Positions 8,428 through 12,086 of a stretch of 12,086 nucleotides of DNA are shown in pieces. The DNA comes from Dunaliella salina (lineage: Eukaryota; Chlorophyta; Chlorophyceae; Chlamydomonadales; Dunaliellaceae). The translations under genes were made by a program, and so were the position numbers. Within the stretch, counting starts at the first letter, position 1, and each line of letters starts with the position of its first letter. The notes under the pieces were generated by a model that did not search any database, was not told the origin of the DNA, and worked only from the letters and a program-made list of their open reading frames with translations. The stretch covers positions 272,261-284,346 of the forward strand of contig MU069464.1 in assembly GCA_002284615.2 (NCBI GenBank). The letters run 5' to 3'.

Positions 8428-8622
8428 GAAATTTGGGCCCGCCTCAGGGAGGCGCTTGCTGTACCCAAATTTCTAAGAAAGAAATTTGTGATCGTCCGAA
8501 AAATGCAGGGGCCCAACCGATTCGGTTTGACGCACTTTGGACGGGAAATCCGCCGCTGCCAGGCGTCCTTTCTGCATAAGATTTCGTAGACAATTAGTCT
8601 GGACTCGATGAAATGGGCCTGT
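8428..8622. repeat. R-family repeat, hairpin plus core
   Basis: GAAATTTGGG (8428-8437) and CCCAAATTTC (8464-8473) form a 10-bp inverted repeat. Between them lies a hairpin with 6-bp stem CGCCTC/GAGGCG (8440-8445, 8449-8454) and loop AGG. The core follows: TGTGATCGTCCG, GCAGGGGCCCAACCGATTCG, CACTTTGGACGGG, and CGTAGACAATTAGTCTGG up to AAATGGGCCT. The next R unit follows without spacer. Confidence 0.85.
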
Positions 8623-8977
8623 GAATTTGGGCCGGCGCGCAGCGTCCTTACTATACCCAAATTTCTAACCAGAAATTTGTGATCGTCCTCAAAATGCGGG
8701 GGCAACCGATTCGGTTGGAAGGACTTTGGACGGGAATTCCGCCGCAGTCAGGCGTCCTTTCTGCATAAGGTCTCGTAGACAATTAAACTGGCCTGGCAAA
8801 AGTTTATACGTCGAGTTTGGGGGTGGACGGTGCTGGTCGGATTCTTGCGGCTGCATGGAGGTCGAGTTCCAGGAGGCGTCCNGTCACAACGAAATCTTTT
8901 CTTTAGTGTTTTTTTNCAATACACTCTCGTCTCTGGAGGCGTGGATTCGCATGATAGCGACTGACGAGGAGCTTGAA
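8623..8977. repeat. R-family repeat, hairpin plus core plus tail
   Basis: Second of two R units in direct tandem. The hairpin is at 8634-8646 (GGCGC, loop GCA, GCGTC). The core has CCGATTCGGTTGGAAGGACT in place of the TTTGACGCACT version, and its end (AATTAAACTGGCCTGGCAAA) matches the unit at 9426. The tail from about 8815 matches 2496-2656, including GCTGCATGGAGGTCGAG and GGATTCGCATGATAGCGACT. It ends in a 22-bp tandem pair at 8956-8999 (AGCGACTGACGAGGAGC). Confidence 0.8.
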
Positions 8978-9268
8978 AGCGACTGACGAGGAGCATGGAG
9001 CTTAAGAAAGAAAACACCTTCAAAANCTCCAAATAACAATATTTCCTTGGAANCTCGTTCTTGTTTAGTCAGTTCCTTTCTATCATGGACAACTCTCAGG
9101 GCTTCNTGATTCAGCTCATGCATGCTGATGGCTTCCCTTTTTGAAAAGCAGTGTGCTCCATGTCCTGTAAGGCCTGCCTGAAAGGTGTCCTGCTCAAGCT
9201 TATCAGTTTTGCACACGGAGGACTTGTCTCAGCTTCCAGTTCCCTGGAGCATGGGGCAGTCATGTAAG
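8978..9268. other. Gene-free stretch
   Basis: Contains the second half of the 22-bp direct repeat (8978-8999), four N at or near low-quality positions (9026, 9053, 9106 among them), and CATGCATGC (9119-9127). The right end (9229-9261) repeats a phrase from 2793-2821. No gene is supported. Confidence 0.5.
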
Positions 9269-9398
9269 CTTCCTTATTCTGCTCTGATTCTTCCTATTTG
9301 CAAGCCATGCAAGGAACTCCTGTCTTCTTTGTGTTCTCCCTCAACGTCATTCTTGCAGGCGGTATCCACCCTGTGCTTAAAATCAACAAATGCAGTGA
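9269..9398. repeat. Duplicated segment, paired with 6841-6976
   Basis: CTTCCTTATTCTGCTCTGAT through AAATGCAGTGAGG. Same order and orientation as 6841-6976, with scattered substitutions. It lies just left of the next R unit. Confidence 0.75.
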
Positions 9399-9425
9399 GG
9401 AAGAACAGAGTATGGGAGTCTGGGC

Positions 9426-9606
9426 GAAATTTGGGCCCGCCTTGTAAAGGCGCTTGCTATGTGATCGTCCGAAAAATGCAGGGGCCCAACCGATTCGGTT
9501 GGAAGGACTTTGGAAGGGAATTCCGCCGCGGCCAGCCGTCTCTTGCGCATAAGATTTCGTAGACAATTAAACTGGCCTGGCAAAAGTTAGTACGTCGAGT
9601 TTGGTG
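9426..9606. repeat. R-family repeat, hairpin plus core
   Basis: GAAATTTGGG (9426-9435), then the hairpin CGCCTT/AAGGCG (9438-9443, 9447-9452) with loop GTA, then TGTGATCGTCCG directly, without the CCCAAATTTC arm of the 8428 unit. The core carries the GGTTGGAAGGACT variant and ends at GTCGAGTTTGGTG, abutting the next hairpin. Confidence 0.85.
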
Positions 9607-9640
9607 GAAATTTGGGCCCGCCTTGCAAAGGCGCTTACTA
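9607..9640. repeat. R-family terminal hairpin, last copy
   Basis: GAAATTTGGG, then CGCCTT (9619-9624), loop GCA and AAGGCG (9628-9633), ending CGCTTACTA. Homology to R stops here and apparently single-copy sequence leading to RPS23 begins. This marks the right edge of the repeat-rich region. Confidence 0.8.
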
Positions 9641-10017
9641 TTGACTCATTCAAGGAATAACCTGGATTACAGGAGGTCAAAGTGGAGTCACCCAGCCCTA
9701 ATTTAGGCTGTGAGAAGTACACGTGTTACTCATTGGCAAAAACATGGTGATTGGTTTAAGTCTCGTGATAGATTATTAAAAAGACTGGAGGAATTGCCCG
9801 GTGTGTTGATCCCAGACGATATCGTGAGCTAGTGAGGCATCTCGAGGAGTAAACCGAAATATTGGTATAGTAATTAATGACACTCTAGTCCTCTCGTCGT
9901 CGAACAAATATCCTCGAACAAACAGCGCTTGACGCCGGGTCAATTTGGCTTTATTGCATGCACGGCTCCATTGCGTCTCTCTTCTAAATTTTTGTCTTTT
10001 CGTAGTTCAAGGCAACC
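9641..10017 (+). promoter_or_regulatory. Probable RPS23 promoter and 5' leader
   Basis: About 380 bases between the last repeat and the RPS23 start codon, free of the surrounding repeat families. Visible elements are a palindromic G-box (CACGTG at 9720-9725 inside ACACGTGT), the AT-rich ATTATTAAAA near 9773, and a direct repeat TCGAACAAA at 9900-9908 and 9914-9922. A pyrimidine-rich run at 9975-10000 ends in CGTAG (10001-10005). That run could be a transcription start region of the type used by ribosomal protein genes, or the acceptor of a leader intron. No transcription start can be fixed from sequence alone. Confidence 0.45.

Positions 10018-12086
<2,069 letters not shown>

Noticed and set aside
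4945..9425. Retrotransposon coding region
   Set aside because: No reverse transcriptase, integrase, endonuclease or gag-like motif was found in any frame, and no long terminal repeats.
7633..9640. R family as a Helitron
   Set aside because: A hairpin followed by CTTACTA recalls a Helitron 3' end, but the hairpin appears to be at the left end of the unit, CTRR is not constant, and no TC start or Rep/helicase sequence is seen.

Overview
The window looks like nuclear DNA of a green alga. The only gene I can support is a split gene for the 40S ribosomal protein uS12 (RPS23) at 10018-11307. Its protein reads in the plant and green-algal form (142-residue numbering, with [14 protein letters not shown] and KKIAAFVP). 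The exons join in frame at GT-AG introns, five in all, of which the last runs off the right edge with the final ~22 codons. Intermediate GC, abundant TGCATG motifs, long introns and heavy repeat load would fit a chlorophyte such as Dunaliella, but the species name is a guess. I see no bacterial gene structure, reverse transcriptase, transposase or CRISPR array.

Layout. 1-1268 is non-coding: a dense cluster of the octamer CGTCTGAA/TTCAGACG around a 25-bp palindrome (102-224), a possible tRNA-like SINE remnant near 680-760, and a short GGTAA microsatellite (1069-1093). 1269-4944 is a 1838-bp segment present twice, head to tail, with one clear base difference outside ambiguous bases. Each copy holds a 27-bp minisatellite, a minus-strand tRNA-like SINE with two RNA hairpins, an AT-rich block of nested AAATTT palindromes, and a copy of a dispersed repeat (here called R).

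4945-9640 is a mosaic of degenerate repeats. A module containing a GACTGTCATGCATG-like segment followed by TTGACRAGGAGCATGGAGT recurs many times. Larger pieces are duplicated: 5601-6321 with 7677-8382, 6980-7094 with 7373-7501, and 6841-6976 with 9269-9398. R copies or R hairpins lie at 7633, 8428, 8623, 9426 and 9607. Their small terminal hairpin keeps its fold while its stem sequence changes. The 7677-8427 duplicate is bracketed on both sides by R hairpins.

9641-10017 is the likely promoter and 5' leader of RPS23, and 10018-12086 is the RPS23 exons and introns. All ambiguous bases (N) fall between 3106 and 9106, only in the repeat-rich part, which suggests collapsed or mixed repeat copies in the assembly.

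No set of genes working together can be described. The interest lies in the repeat architecture and in unusual residues of the ribosomal protein.
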